A stretch of 34,336 bases of DNA from Clostridia bacterium (GCA_030529995.1 JAUMVT010000028.1:1-34336), one strand, 5' to 3'; shown: positions 15,445 through 23,332, counted from the first letter of the stretch. Program-made: numbers and translations. The notes: generated from the sequence alone by a model not told the origin.

Positions 15445-16803
15445 ATGAACCAATGGAAATTTTGCCCTTCCCTTGACTGCTGGTGCATGGAGGATGTGGT
15501 CTATACCGACAAGGCGGCAGTGCCGCAGGCGCAGCGTCTGTCTGTTTTTGCACCGAAGGCCTATCTGAGCGAAACGGGGATCATTCAAGAAAGGGGCGCA
15601 TGCGGCCGATATACGGCACAGAATGCACCGGTCATTTTTGAGAACAATGCGGCAGGATATATGGAAATGCCGAACACCCATCCCGGTGAGGATCGTTTCT
15701 TCGGTTCGCCTTATCTGGCGCAAGGCATGGTTTATGTAACCTGCGGCTGCCGTGGTCGATCAAGCCGGAACGAGCAGGGCGAGTATGTGGGCAAGGCGCC
15801 TATGACGATTGTGGATTTTAAGACGGCGATTCGCTTTCTGCGACATCATCGTGGGGTGCTTCCCGGTGACTGGAACAGGCTGATCAGTGTCGGCTTCAGC
15901 GCAGGAGGCGCCATGAGTGCCCTGCTGGCGGTATCAGGTGATCATCCGGACTATGATCCGTATCTGCGGGAAAACGGTGCCTATATGGAGGAAAGCGATG
16001 CGGTGTATGCTGCGCAGATTTACTGCCCCATCATCGACCTGGAGCATGCGGACATGGCCTATGAATGGCAGTTCGGGGCGGATCCGCAAAGTGAGGAAAG
16101 CTATGCCGGACCTGCCGAAATCATGACGCCCTTCAAGGAGGCGGTCAGCCGCAAGCTCAGCAGCATGTATGTGACCTATGTGAACGGGCTGGAGCTGACA
16201 GACCCCCGGACGGGGGAGGTGCTAACCCTGGGAGAAGACGGAAGAAGCGGCTCTTTTTACGAGTGTGTGATGCGCCGGCTGAGCGATGCGGCAAAGCTCT
16301 GCGGTGAGCAGCCGCCGGTTGATTTGGATGAAGATGTGCTGCACCGGCGCAGGCGGATGAAAGCCTGCACGGCCTTCGATCGGCTGGATGAACAGTCCGG
16401 CGAGAATGAGCTTTTCGGAAACAGGGCGCAAAACACGGCTCACTTTAGTCTCTCTGTCGCAAAAGCGGTTGCAAGCGTGGCAGAGCAATTTCCTGAGGAA
16501 GCTGCCTCATTGGCGGAGGGCTGGAAGCACTGCAGTGATGAAGGGTTTCAAACACGGCTGCGGCTGCTCAATCCCTTGGCGTACATTCGGGATCCGCAAG
16601 GGAAGAAGGCCGTCCATTACCGGATTCGTGTTGGCGCAGACGACGCAGATACAGCTTTCTCCGTCTCCATGACGCTGGCCGTCATGCTGCAGAATGCACA
16701 CCTTGGCACGGTGGATGATGCACTGGTGTGGCATCAGCCTCACTGCGAGGCGGATCTCCCGGGGCAGATTCAGGCGTGGATCCATCAGATTTGTAGGCAA
16801 TAA
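15445..16803 (+). CDS. subtype-B tannase-like serine esterase
   Basis: Protein of 452 aa, close to the ~470 aa of Lactobacillus plantarum tannase. The fit is along the whole length: VFENNAAGYMEM-like N-terminal strand region, GMVYVTCGCRGRSS, GKAPMTIVDFKTAIRFLRHH, the nucleophile motif GFSAGG (Ser152), and the C-terminal block HYRIRVGADDADTAF (Asp402) followed by WHQPH (His433). The Asp-His spacing (31) and Ser-Asp spacing (250) agree with the tannase triad as I recall it (S163, D419, H451). The usual PHSGDYD after the histidine is PHCEAD here, so substrate specificity may differ. No signal peptide; it would act on imported esters. AAGGAGG precedes the ATG. Confidence 0.7.
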   Translation: MNQWKFCPSLDCWCMEDVVYTDKAAVPQAQRLSVFAPKAYLSETGIIQERGACGRYTAQNAPVIFENNAAGYMEMPNTHPGEDRFFGSPYLAQGMVYVTCGCRGRSSRNEQGEYVGKAPMTIVDFKTAIRFLRHHRGVLPGDWNRLISVGFSAGGAMSALLAVSGDHPDYDPYLRENGAYMEESDAVYAAQIYCPIIDLEHADMAYEWQFGADPQSEESYAGPAEIMTPFKEAVSRKLSSMYVTYVNGLELTDPRTGEVLTLGEDGRSGSFYECVMRRLSDAAKLCGEQPPVDLDEDVLHRRRRMKACTAFDRLDEQSGENELFGNRAQNTAHFSLSVAKAVASVAEQFPEEAASLAEGWKHCSDEGFQTRLRLLNPLAYIRDPQGKKAVHYRIRVGADDADTAFSVSMTLAVMLQNAHLGTVDDALVWHQPHCEADLPGQIQAWIHQICRQ

Positions 16804-16816
16804 GGAGCAAAAGAAG

Positions 16817-18238
16817 ATGCAGAACCAACCCCGTGACAATAGCTTTCTTGGAACGGCTCCCCTTGGCAGGCTGATGCGGATGTTTTCCGTGCCCTGCATC
16901 ATTTCGCTGCTGGTGGCGGCTCTGTATAACATTGTGGATCAGATTTTTATCGCCAATGCGGATTACCTCGGTTCATACGGCAATGCAGCCAATACGGTGG
17001 TTTTCCCCATGACGATGATCGCCCTGTCGCTGGCTGTGATGATTGGCGATGGTGCGTGTACCTTTGTCAGCATCAGCCTGGGCGCCAAGAACCCGGAGAA
17101 TGCGCACAAGACCGTCGGCAGTGCGGTGATACTCTGCCTCGTGGTCAGTGCAGTGCTTACAACGGTCTATCTTGTATTCAGTACGCCGATTCTTGCGGCA
17201 TTCGGCGGCATGGTCAATGAACGCACCTTTGAATTGTCCAAGGAGTATTTCACCATCATCTCCATCGGCATTCCGTTTTACATGTTCGGGCAGTGTATGA
17301 ATCCCATCATTCGTTCCGACGGCAGCCCCCGCTTTGCCATGGGGTCTACGGTTGCAGGCGCACTGGTGAACGTTGTGCTGGATCCGATCATGATTTACGG
17401 CTTCAAGTGGGGCATGGCAGGCGCGGCCTGGGCGACGATCATCGGGCAGATGGTTACGGCGGCGCTTGCCGTCTGGTATATGATGCGGATGAAGGCGGTG
17501 AAGCTGCAAAAGAGCAGCTTCCGCCTGCATGTGCCGCTGGCGGCTCGCTTTGTACCCATGGGGCTGACCAGCTTTCTCAGCCAGATTTCCGTGGTTGCTT
17601 CCATGGCCGCCGTGCAGAATATGACGATGCAGTACGGTGCTCTTGATCCGATTTTTTCCCAAGATGGGCTGACGCAGATCCCCATGGCTGTGCTGGGCAT
17701 CGTAATGAAGTTTTTTCAGATCGTGATTGCGTTTGCTGTAGGCTTTTCTGCCGGGTGCATTCCCATCGTAGGTTATAACATCGGTGCAGGACGAAAGGAT
17801 CGTGCGAAGCGACTCTTTCAGATGATGATCGGTGCAGAGCTTGTTACCGGTCTGGCTGCACTGGCCATTGTGGAGTGCTTCCCCGGTCAGCTGATTCGCC
17901 TGTTTGGCGCAGCGGGAGAGAGCTCCTATTATACCGAGTTTGCGATCCGCTGCTTCCGAGTGTATCTGTGCATGCTGCCTCTGGCGACCATCAATAAGGG
18001 GACGTTCATCTACTTGCAGGCGCTGGGGAAGGCCGTGCTTTCCTCAGGCATTTCACTGGTGCGTGAAATTGTCTTCGGCTGCGGTCTGCCGATTTTGCTG
18101 CCTGTGTTCTTTGGCCTCGATGGTGTGCTGTATTCCATGCCTGCGGCAGATGTGCTGACGTTCCTGATTGCAGCAGCGGTGATTGTGCACGTCATGCAGC
18201 AGCTGGATGTGAAGGATGGAGGAGAAAGAAGCGCATGA
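16817..18238 (+). CDS. MATE-family multidrug/metabolite efflux transporter
   Basis: Protein of 473 aa, typical MATE length, with about 12 membrane helices in two related halves. Diagnostic segments are LGRLMRMFSVPCIISLLVAALYNIVDQIFI at the N-terminus (written here in part only: PCIISLLVAALYNIVDQIF), INPIIRSDGSPRFAMG-type (here NPIIRSDGSPRFAMGS), and the second-half AVGFSAGCIPIVGYNIGAG. MATE proteins expel cationic or aromatic compounds in exchange for H+ or Na+. As the last gene of the cluster, 13 bp after the tannase-like gene, it probably exports a hydrolysis product or protects against the substrate. The ATG at 16817 follows GGAG. Confidence 0.93.
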   Translation: MQNQPRDNSFLGTAPLGRLMRMFSVPCIISLLVAALYNIVDQIFIANADYLGSYGNAANTVVFPMTMIALSLAVMIGDGACTFVSISLGAKNPENAHKTVGSAVILCLVVSAVLTTVYLVFSTPILAAFGGMVNERTFELSKEYFTIISIGIPFYMFGQCMNPIIRSDGSPRFAMGSTVAGALVNVVLDPIMIYGFKWGMAGAAWATIIGQMVTAALAVWYMMRMKAVKLQKSSFRLHVPLAARFVPMGLTSFLSQISVVASMAAVQNMTMQYGALDPIFSQDGLTQIPMAVLGIVMKFFQIVIAFAVGFSAGCIPIVGYNIGAGRKDRAKRLFQMMIGAELVTGLAALAIVECFPGQLIRLFGAAGESSYYTEFAIRCFRVYLCMLPLATINKGTFIYLQALGKAVLSSGISLVREIVFGCGLPILLPVFFGLDGVLYSMPAADVLTFLIAAAVIVHVMQQLDVKDGGERSA

Positions 18239-18310
18239 AAGCATGGCAGTGCCTGCAAACCACCCAATGTCGCCCTAGTTGCTGTTAAATTGTGATCTTC
18301 TTATATTCAA
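18239..18310. other. short gap after the MATE gene
   Basis: No gene and no good terminator are seen between the MATE stop and the repeat pair. Transcription may end in the repeat hairpins at 18335 onward. Confidence 0.4.
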
Positions 18311-18377
18311 TCCCAGCTGGTTTTCGGGGAGAGCGCGAGAGGGAGCTTTTGGCACAAAAGCTGCCCTCTCGCAATTT
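18311..18377 (+). repeat. dispersed hairpin repeat, right pair, copy 3
   Basis: Nearly identical to copy 2 (4342): AGCTGGTTTTCGGGGAGAGC and then the GCGAGAGGG / CCCTCTCGC, AGCTTTTG / CAAAAGCT hairpin (18335-18372). It is in the same orientation as the left pair. Confidence 0.88.
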
Positions 18378-18386
18378 CACGTGCGT

Positions 18387-18450
18387 CCCAGCTGGTTTTC
18401 GGGGGTGGGTACGGGAAGGGGGCTTTTGGCACAAAAGCTGCCCTCTCGCA
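18387..18450 (+). repeat. dispersed hairpin repeat, right pair, copy 4
   Basis: The left arm (GGGTACGGGAAGGGGGCTT) resembles copy 1 while the right arm (CAAAAGCTGCCCTCTCGC) is that of copies 2 and 3, so the outer stem is imperfect. It may be a recombinant or decayed copy. Confidence 0.8.
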
Positions 18451-18460
18451 TCTTCGTCCC

Positions 18461-18490
18461 TTGACATCCCTCCCGTTTCCCCCTTACAAT
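18461..18490 (+). promoter_or_regulatory. sigma-A promoter of the HAD phosphatase gene
   Basis: A consensus TTGACA (18461-18466), an 18-bp spacer and TACAAT (18485-18490). The start site would lie about 15-20 bases before the ATG at 18514, leaving only room for GGGAGG. Confidence 0.75.
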
Positions 18491-18513
18491 GGCGTGCATG
18501 GGAGGATGATGGT

Positions 18514-19140
18514 ATGACGATTATTTGGGACTGGAACGGCACCCTGCTGGACGATGCGGCCATTGCCGTGGCGACGGATAATGAGATCTTCCGCCGCTAC
18601 GGCATTCCTCTGCTGACCATGGAAACCTATCGCCGGCATTTCCGCCACCCGGTGGCGGATTTTTATGAGGAAGTGGGCGTGCCCCGGGATCTGTTCCCCA
18701 AGCTGGCGGAGGAGTGGTCGCCTATCTATGAGAAGCTCAGCCGGGATTGCCCCCTGCGGAAGGGCAGCGAGGACGTGATCCGCCGCCTGCACGAGAAGGG
18801 ATTCCGCCAGGCCATTGTCAGCGCATCCCCCGTGGAGGTGCTCCGCCGGCAGGTGGCAGGCTACCCGACCCTGGCCGCCATGATGGACGATGTGGAAGGC
18901 CTGGGGGATGCCTACGGTGCCAGCAAAGTGGCGCTGGCCAAGAGCTACCTGGAGCGGAAGGATGTCCGGGATGCCCTGTTCATCGGGGATACCACCCATG
19001 ATGCGGAAGTGGCTCGCACCGCCGGCTGCCCCTGCCTGCTGGTGCAGGGGGGACATCAAACCGATGAGGTGATTCGTGCCTCCGGTGCGGAAATCTTCCC
19101 GGATCTCAACGCTGTGTATGAGCGGATTGTGAATGCATAA
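18514..19140 (+). CDS. HAD-superfamily phosphatase, phosphoglycolate-phosphatase-like
   Basis: Protein of 208 aa. Motif I is DWNGTLLDD (nucleophile Asp6), the helical cap covers roughly 15-80, motif II is IVSASP (101-106), the motif III lysine is in ASKVALAK, and motif IV is FIGDTTHDAEVA (157-167). The residue two after the nucleophile is Asn8 rather than Asp; DWNGTL occurs in a known subgroup of HAD hydrolases, but the change would affect acid-base catalysis. It is a cytosolic phosphatase of a small molecule, substrate unknown. GGAGG is 9 nt before the ATG. It is monocistronic, with its own promoter and terminator, and probably unrelated to the upstream cluster. Confidence 0.85.
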   Translation: MTIIWDWNGTLLDDAAIAVATDNEIFRRYGIPLLTMETYRRHFRHPVADFYEEVGVPRDLFPKLAEEWSPIYEKLSRDCPLRKGSEDVIRRLHEKGFRQAIVSASPVEVLRRQVAGYPTLAAMMDDVEGLGDAYGASKVALAKSYLERKDVRDALFIGDTTHDAEVARTAGCPCLLVQGGHQTDEVIRASGAEIFPDLNAVYERIVNA

Positions 19141-19143
19141 GCG

Positions 19144-19183
19144 AAACCGTCTGCGGATGAAGCTGTCCTCCGCAGACGGTTTT
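19144..19183. terminator. bidirectional terminator
   Basis: A 14-bp perfect stem AAACCGTCTGCGGA / TCCGCAGACGGTTT with an 11-nt loop (19144-19182) is followed by TGCTTT on the plus strand and by CGCTT on the minus strand. It lies between two converging genes, the HAD phosphatase and the secreted protein. Confidence 0.8.
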
Positions 19184-19195
19184 GCTTTGCCTGTT

Positions 19196-20746
19196 TCACC
19201 CATTCCCCGGCACAGGATTGTCCGTGACGGTCATCACGGCGTCCGCGCCGGTGAAGGTTAGCTGGTAATAGTCAATGCCGGTGACGTACAGGGTGATGGT
19301 CCACTCCGGCTGAGAAAAATCCTCGGCATCGTTCAGGTATTCGTATACGCCCTTGTAGCTCAGCAGCACCTCCGCCGGGAAGCCGTACTGCTCCGTCAGG
19401 GCATTCACCGCCCGGGTGAACATGTCCGTCAACTGGGGGGTGGCCACACCGTAGGCTACTGTGTCAGCGTAGGGGTCTCCTTCCTCCGGCATGGCGCCGC
19501 TGAACACCATGGGATACTGGATGGTCTTCCCGTCCGTGCCGGTGTAGGTCAGCATCACGTCCGGGTTCCGCAGGAGATTCTTGTCCAGCAGGCCTTCATC
19601 CCCGAAGCGAACCTCGTTCAGGGAAGGATCCTGAATCCAGCCTTCCATGATTTCGCCTGTCCGGGGTGAGGTGTAGCGGATGAGGATGTACCGGTTCCAG
19701 CCCAGCTGCTCGTCGTACAGGTCGCTGCTGTCGCTTTCCTCCCCGTGGCGGATCACCGTGTAGCAGGTGCCCGGAGCCAGGGTTTCCGCCCGGCGCAGGG
19801 AGCCGTTCACCAGCACGGCGGTCTCCGTGTATCGGTAGGTCCAGCCGGTCTGGGCGTTCTCCGGCACGTCCTCCGTCACGGCGGCAGTGTCGGTAAAGTC
19901 GCTGACCTGCCCCGTGCTGCCGTCCACCGTGGCAATCAGGTTGTACAGCACGTGATCCCCGAAGGCTTCCGTCAGCTTCTGCTGCACGTTCTCCGGCTGC
20001 AATTCGTAGGCGATGTAGACTTTCGCCTGCCACAAGTTGGCGTCCCCGTCCCACTGCAGGGTAATGTCCGGGTAGCCGAAGGTGGCGTATACGTTGTAAT
20101 CCTGCTCAAACCGGGTGTCGATGGCCTCCGTCACCGCCTGCCAGGCCTTGTCGTAGGTCATGGCGGAGGAGGCGTCCCCCCTGTTGAAGCAGGCCAGCTC
20201 GATGGTGCGGTCGCTGGTCTTCTCCGACGTGCTGATGCGGTAAATCATGGTGCAGCTTTCCCCGTCCATGAGGAATTCACATTGTTCCCAGGCGTAGGAT
20301 TCACTGATCTGCTGCCGCCGGGTAATGCGGATGTCTCCGTCAATCTTGCCGGAAGTGCCGCTCAGGGTGCCGATGACGTTCATCAGGGAGGCAATCTTGC
20401 CGTGGAGCACGCTGTCCGCCGTTTCCTCCGTGTCCTCCCACTGGCTGCGGATGGACATGCTGCCGTTCACGTACCGGAGCAGCTGACCATTGCTGCCGAT
20501 CAACAGGGAAACGTGCAGGGTGTTGCTGTATACGCAGTATCCTTCGGGAATCTGCTGAACCTGAGCCGTGGCCAGTCCTACCTCGGAGAAGGTATCCATG
20601 TAGGACTGCGCCCGGGCTTCCGCCTCCTCGGCGGTAACGGAGGATGCCTCCGTCAGGGAAGTGCCGGTGGCTTCCGCCAGGGTGCCCACAGGGGATAGTG
20701 TCAGGAAAAGGGCAGACAGGGCTGCCAGTCCTTGCCGATAGTTCAT
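19196..20746 (-). CDS. secreted protein of unknown function with SH3-like segment
   Basis: Protein of 516 aa. It has a Sec signal peptide (LAALSALFLTLSPVGTLA, cleavage after residue 24). Then there is a Thr/Ser/Glu-rich linker, two beta-rich regions that each begin with a helix like those of PepSY-type propeptide domains (AEARAQSYMDTFSEVGL and YDKAWQAVTEAI), and an SH3-like segment at about 307-374 (YTETAVLVNGSLRRAETLAP, ILIRYTSPRTGEIMEGWI). No catalytic motif was recognised and there is no C-terminal anchor, so it may be released or held to the wall through the SH3-like part. AGGAGG precedes the ATG at 20746. A terminator-like hairpin and an array of TGCAC words lie upstream. Confidence 0.7.
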   Translation of the reverse strand: MNYRQGLAALSALFLTLSPVGTLAEATGTSLTEASSVTAEEAEARAQSYMDTFSEVGLATAQVQQIPEGYCVYSNTLHVSLLIGSNGQLLRYVNGSMSIRSQWEDTEETADSVLHGKIASLMNVIGTLSGTSGKIDGDIRITRRQQISESYAWEQCEFLMDGESCTMIYRISTSEKTSDRTIELACFNRGDASSAMTYDKAWQAVTEAIDTRFEQDYNVYATFGYPDITLQWDGDANLWQAKVYIAYELQPENVQQKLTEAFGDHVLYNLIATVDGSTGQVSDFTDTAAVTEDVPENAQTGWTYRYTETAVLVNGSLRRAETLAPGTCYTVIRHGEESDSSDLYDEQLGWNRYILIRYTSPRTGEIMEGWIQDPSLNEVRFGDEGLLDKNLLRNPDVMLTYTGTDGKTIQYPMVFSGAMPEEGDPYADTVAYGVATPQLTDMFTRAVNALTEQYGFPAEVLLSYKGVYEYLNDAEDFSQPEWTITLYVTGIDYYQLTFTGADAVMTVTDNPVPGNG

Positions 20747-20810
20747 GGGCGTTCCCTCCTTTGCTTGGGTCTCTGACCATAGAACGAATGAGAAATGGTT
20801 TTTGTTCCAT

Positions 20811-20845
20811 AAAAAATCGGCAAAGTGGCTGTACCACCTTGCCGA
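20811..20845 (-). terminator. terminator-like hairpin upstream of the secreted protein gene
   Basis: On the minus strand TCGGCAAGGTGG-n5-CCACTTTGCCGA (one mismatch) is followed by TTTTTT (20811-20816). It lies about 65 bp before the ribosome binding site of the gene starting at 20746. It is either a second terminator for the histidine-kinase operon upstream, or an attenuator in the leader of the secreted protein gene. Confidence 0.6.
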
Positions 20846-20850
20846 AAACC

Positions 20851-20912
20851 CAATGTGCACCCCAATGTGCACAATTTGCACATTGTGCACGCCAAATGTG
20901 CATGATTTGCAC
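20851..20912. promoter_or_regulatory. cluster of TGCAC words, possible protein-binding array
   Basis: Six TGCA-centred words start at 20856, 20868, 20877, 20886, 20899 and 20908, spaced 12, 9, 9, 13 and 9 bp. Most read AATGTGCAC or ATTTGCAC. Some are self-complementary (GTGCAC), so both strands carry the same word. They lie just before the terminator-like hairpin upstream of the secreted protein gene. Confidence 0.6.
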
Positions 20913-20979
20913 GTGCTTTTTTGCCTGCACAGCTTTACAATAGAAACAGGGGAAGAATACTCAGCAGACCACGACCACC

Positions 20980-21150
20980 CTTGGGTGGTGTGGTCGGGCT
21001 CGACCCCTTCGGGGCTTTTTCGGTCGTTAAATGGGGCGAAGCCCCCGTAGCAATCCGAAGGATTGCTTCCTTACACGAAGGAGTGGCCGGGAGCGAAGCG
21101 ACCAACGACTGAGTGCAAACCTCGACAAAGTGGCTCTGCCACTTTGTCGA
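20980..21150. repeat. multi-hairpin intergenic element, copy A
   Basis: It contains a chain of short hairpins: ACCACCC-TT-GGGTGGT, GGGGC-GAA-GCCCC, GCAATCC-GAA-GGATTGC, and the terminal TCGACAAAGTGG / CCACTTTGTCGA. The core from GTTAAATGGGGCGAAGCCCC through GCAATCCGAAGGATTGC, TTCCTTACACGA, GGCCGGGAGCG and AGCGACCA is shared with copy B at 23829. No coding capacity is supported. It fills the gap downstream of the histidine kinase. Confidence 0.8.
21122..21150 (-). terminator. hairpin touching the histidine kinase stop codon
   Basis: A 12-bp perfect stem TCGACAAAGTGG / CCACTTTGTCGA with a 5-nt loop lies directly after the TAA at 21151. The T-tract is weak (GGTTTGC). It is the last part of the multi-hairpin element. 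Confidence 0.6.
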
Positions 21151-22620
21151 TTACTCCGTTTCAAGTTCAAACCAGAAGCATGTGCCTTCCCCCTGCTTGG
21201 AGGTGACCCCGTAGGGTGCGCCGTGATTCTCCAGAATGGTGCGCACAATGCTCAGCCCCAGGCCGGAGCCCTGCACCGCCCGCTTGTGGGATTCCTTGGC
21301 ACGGTAGTACCGGTTCCAGATCAGGGGCAGTTCCTCCTCCGGAATGCCCTTGCCGCTGTCCCGCACCTCCAGCCGTGCCCGGCCTTCGTGCACGGACTGA
21401 ATCAGCCGCACGGTCTTGTCCTCTCCCGTGTAGGTCAGGGCGTTGTTCACCAGATTGTACACCACCTGCTCGATGCGCCCTTCGTCGGCGATGACCGTCA
21501 GGTTTTCCTCCGGGTCAAAGCGGATGATGTACCCGTCCTTCTCCATGAGGGTGGCGCACCGGGACACAATCCCCCGCACCGTGTCCGTCAGGGAGAAGGG
21601 CTGTTTGTTCAGGGCGGTCATGCCGGCTTCCATCCGGCTGAAGTCCAGCAGCTCGTTGACCAGGGTGGACAGCCGGCCGGTTTCGTCAATGATCACCTGC
21701 ATATTCTCCGCCGTGACCTCCCCGGGCAGATCCCGCATGATCTCCGCATAGCCGCCGATCATGGTCAGGGGGGTTCGCAGGTCGTGGGAGATGTTGGCAA
21801 TCAGCTCGTGCTGCAGGTGCTCCACCTGGCTCAGCTCCTGGGCCGCCTTCTCCAGGGTGTCGTTCAGCTCGTGAATTTCCCGGTAGCTGTCCGCATGCTT
21901 CGCCCGGGTAAACCGGCTGTGGGAAAGCTCCCGGGCGTTGGTGGTGGTTTCGATGATGGGTCTTGAGAAGGTGCGGGAAAGCAGGAAGGCCAGCAGCACC
22001 GCCCCCACCAGCACAATCACCGTGATGATGATCAGCTGGGATTTCAGGGTGCTGACGGTTGCATCCACCGGGGAGATGACCGCGTTCAGCAGCAGATAGC
22101 CGCTGTCACCGCCGGGCAGGGTGATCCGCCGCACGTACAGCAGCACCTGGGAGCCATGCTCCCGCTCCCGATCCCGCTGCCGCTCCCCGGGCTGATTCTG
22201 GTTCGGGGGGGAGGCCATGTCGAACTGATCCAGCCGGGCGGTGCCGTCCTCCGGGGCACGGCTGCACCACCAGCGCAGATCCCTGTTCCGCACCGTGTGA
22301 ATGATGCAGAAGCTTTGTCCCTCGGCGGAGTACACCGTGTTCATCTGCTCATCCAGCAGCATGATGCACAGCCCGTTCTGCACCGCCAGCTGATTCAGGG
22401 TGCTTTCCAGATCCTCGCTGTCCAGGCTGCTGACCACCGTTTCCGCCGCCCGCTTGGCGGACTGGGTCTTGAAGAAGCGGTAGAAGTCATTCAGCAGGAA
22501 GATCTGGCAGACCCACAGCATGGCCAGAATGGCGCACACGAAAATCACCAGAAAGAGCATCATCTTCTGGCGAATGCCGGGCAGGGGACGGGCGGCGTGC
22601 CCTTCATCATTCTTTTTCAA
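21151..22620 (-). CDS. sensor histidine kinase
   Basis: About 489 aa. It has two membrane helices (about 20-42 and 196-214) flanking an extracytoplasmic sensor of ~150 residues, then HAMP, HisKA with phospho-acceptor in ISHDLRTPL (His279), N-box NLVNNA (389-394), and ATP-binding boxes VRDSGKGI and GSGLGLSI. The sensor region contains a hydrophilic stretch PPNQNQPGERQRDREREHG. The start is uncertain: a TTG at 22620 has GAGGAG upstream and gives a normal basic N-terminus, overlapping the response regulator gene by 14 bp; the first in-frame ATG near the helix is at 22563 and lacks a clear ribosome binding site. It forms an operon with the regulator and PDZ genes. Confidence 0.88.
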   Translation of the reverse strand: MKKNDEGHAARPLPGIRQKMMLFLVIFVCAILAMLWVCQIFLLNDFYRFFKTQSAKRAAETVVSSLDSEDLESTLNQLAVQNGLCIMLLDEQMNTVYSAEGQSFCIIHTVRNRDLRWWCSRAPEDGTARLDQFDMASPPNQNQPGERQRDREREHGSQVLLYVRRITLPGGDSGYLLLNAVISPVDATVSTLKSQLIIITVIVLVGAVLLAFLLSRTFSRPIIETTTNARELSHSRFTRAKHADSYREIHELNDTLEKAAQELSQVEHLQHELIANISHDLRTPLTMIGGYAEIMRDLPGEVTAENMQVIIDETGRLSTLVNELLDFSRMEAGMTALNKQPFSLTDTVRGIVSRCATLMEKDGYIIRFDPEENLTVIADEGRIEQVVYNLVNNALTYTGEDKTVRLIQSVHEGRARLEVRDSGKGIPEEELPLIWNRYYRAKESHKRAVQGSGLGLSIVRTILENHGAPYGVTSKQGEGTCFWFELETE

Positions 22621-23278
22621 AGCGATAGCCAACTCCTCTGAGGGTGGTGATCCGGTCAGCATAGGGTCCCAGCCGCTTCCGCAGCAGCTTGATGTGGGTG
22701 TCCAGGGTACGGTCGTCCCCATAGAAGTCGTAGCCCCACACCTCGGCCAGCAGCTTTTCCCGGCTCAGGGCAAGCCCCCGGTTCCGCACCATGTAAAACA
22801 GCAGGTCGTACTCCTTGGGGCTCAGATCCAGCACCTGCCCCGCCAGGGTCACCCGACGGGCGGAAAAGTCCACCACCAGGTCGCCCATGGTTACCTGCTC
22901 CTGGGGCTGAGCGTCGGTTTTGCCGCTCCGCTTCAGGATGGCGCCTACCCGCATCACCAGCTCCCGGGGGGAGAAGGGCTTCACCACATAGTCGTCAATC
23001 CCCAGCTCGAAGCCGTGAATCCGGTCGTATTCCTCCCCACGGGCGGAAAGCATGAGCACCGGGGTTTGGCTGAAGCGGCGGATCTCCCGCACGGCGGAAA
23101 AGCCGTCCAGCTCCGGCATCATCACGTCCATGATGATCAGGTCGTAGGCGGTCAGGCGGCACTTCTCCACCGCCTCCATGCCGTTGCCGGCCTCTTCCAC
23201 CGTGTAACCTTCAAATACCGCGTATTTCTTAATGATGTCCCGGATGCGCTCTTCATCATCCACAACCAGCAGCTTCAT
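22607..23278 (-). CDS. OmpR/PhoB-family response regulator
   Basis: Protein of 223 aa. The receiver domain has acidic pocket DDE (7-9), phospho-acceptor Asp51 in LIIMDVMMP, and Lys100 in VVKPFSP. The C-terminal winged helix (~130-221) is of OmpR type: LDLSPKEYDLLFYMVRN, VWGYDFYGDDRTLDTHIKLL (in part), and LRGVGYRF at the end. It is the partner of the histidine kinase encoded immediately downstream. It has its own good promoter (23304-23332), and GGAGG precedes the ATG at 23278. A likely target is the 11-bp repeat array upstream of the PDZ gene. Confidence 0.95.
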   Translation of the reverse strand: MKLLVVDDEERIRDIIKKYAVFEGYTVEEAGNGMEAVEKCRLTAYDLIIMDVMMPELDGFSAVREIRRFSQTPVLMLSARGEEYDRIHGFELGIDDYVVKPFSPRELVMRVGAILKRSGKTDAQPQEQVTMGDLVVDFSARRVTLAGQVLDLSPKEYDLLFYMVRNRGLALSREKLLAEVWGYDFYGDDRTLDTHIKLLRKRLGPYADRITTLRGVGYRFEKE

Positions 23279-23303
23279 GGGGCAGACCTCCTTCGTTGAG
23301 GCA

Positions 23304-23332
23304 AGTATAGCAAAAGGGAGGGCAAAGGGCAA
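23304..23332 (-). promoter_or_regulatory. sigma-A promoter before the response regulator
   Basis: On the minus strand TTGCCC (23327-23332), a 17-bp spacer and TATACT (23304-23309), with an extended -10 TGC immediately before. It gives a short leader of about 20 nt to the ATG at 23278, and allows the two-component genes to be expressed without the PDZ gene. Confidence 0.7.

Noticed and set aside
4269-18450. Composite transposon or integron bracketing the cluster
   Set aside because: No transposase, integrase or terminal inverted repeats of an insertion sequence were found. The flanking repeats are short and non-coding.
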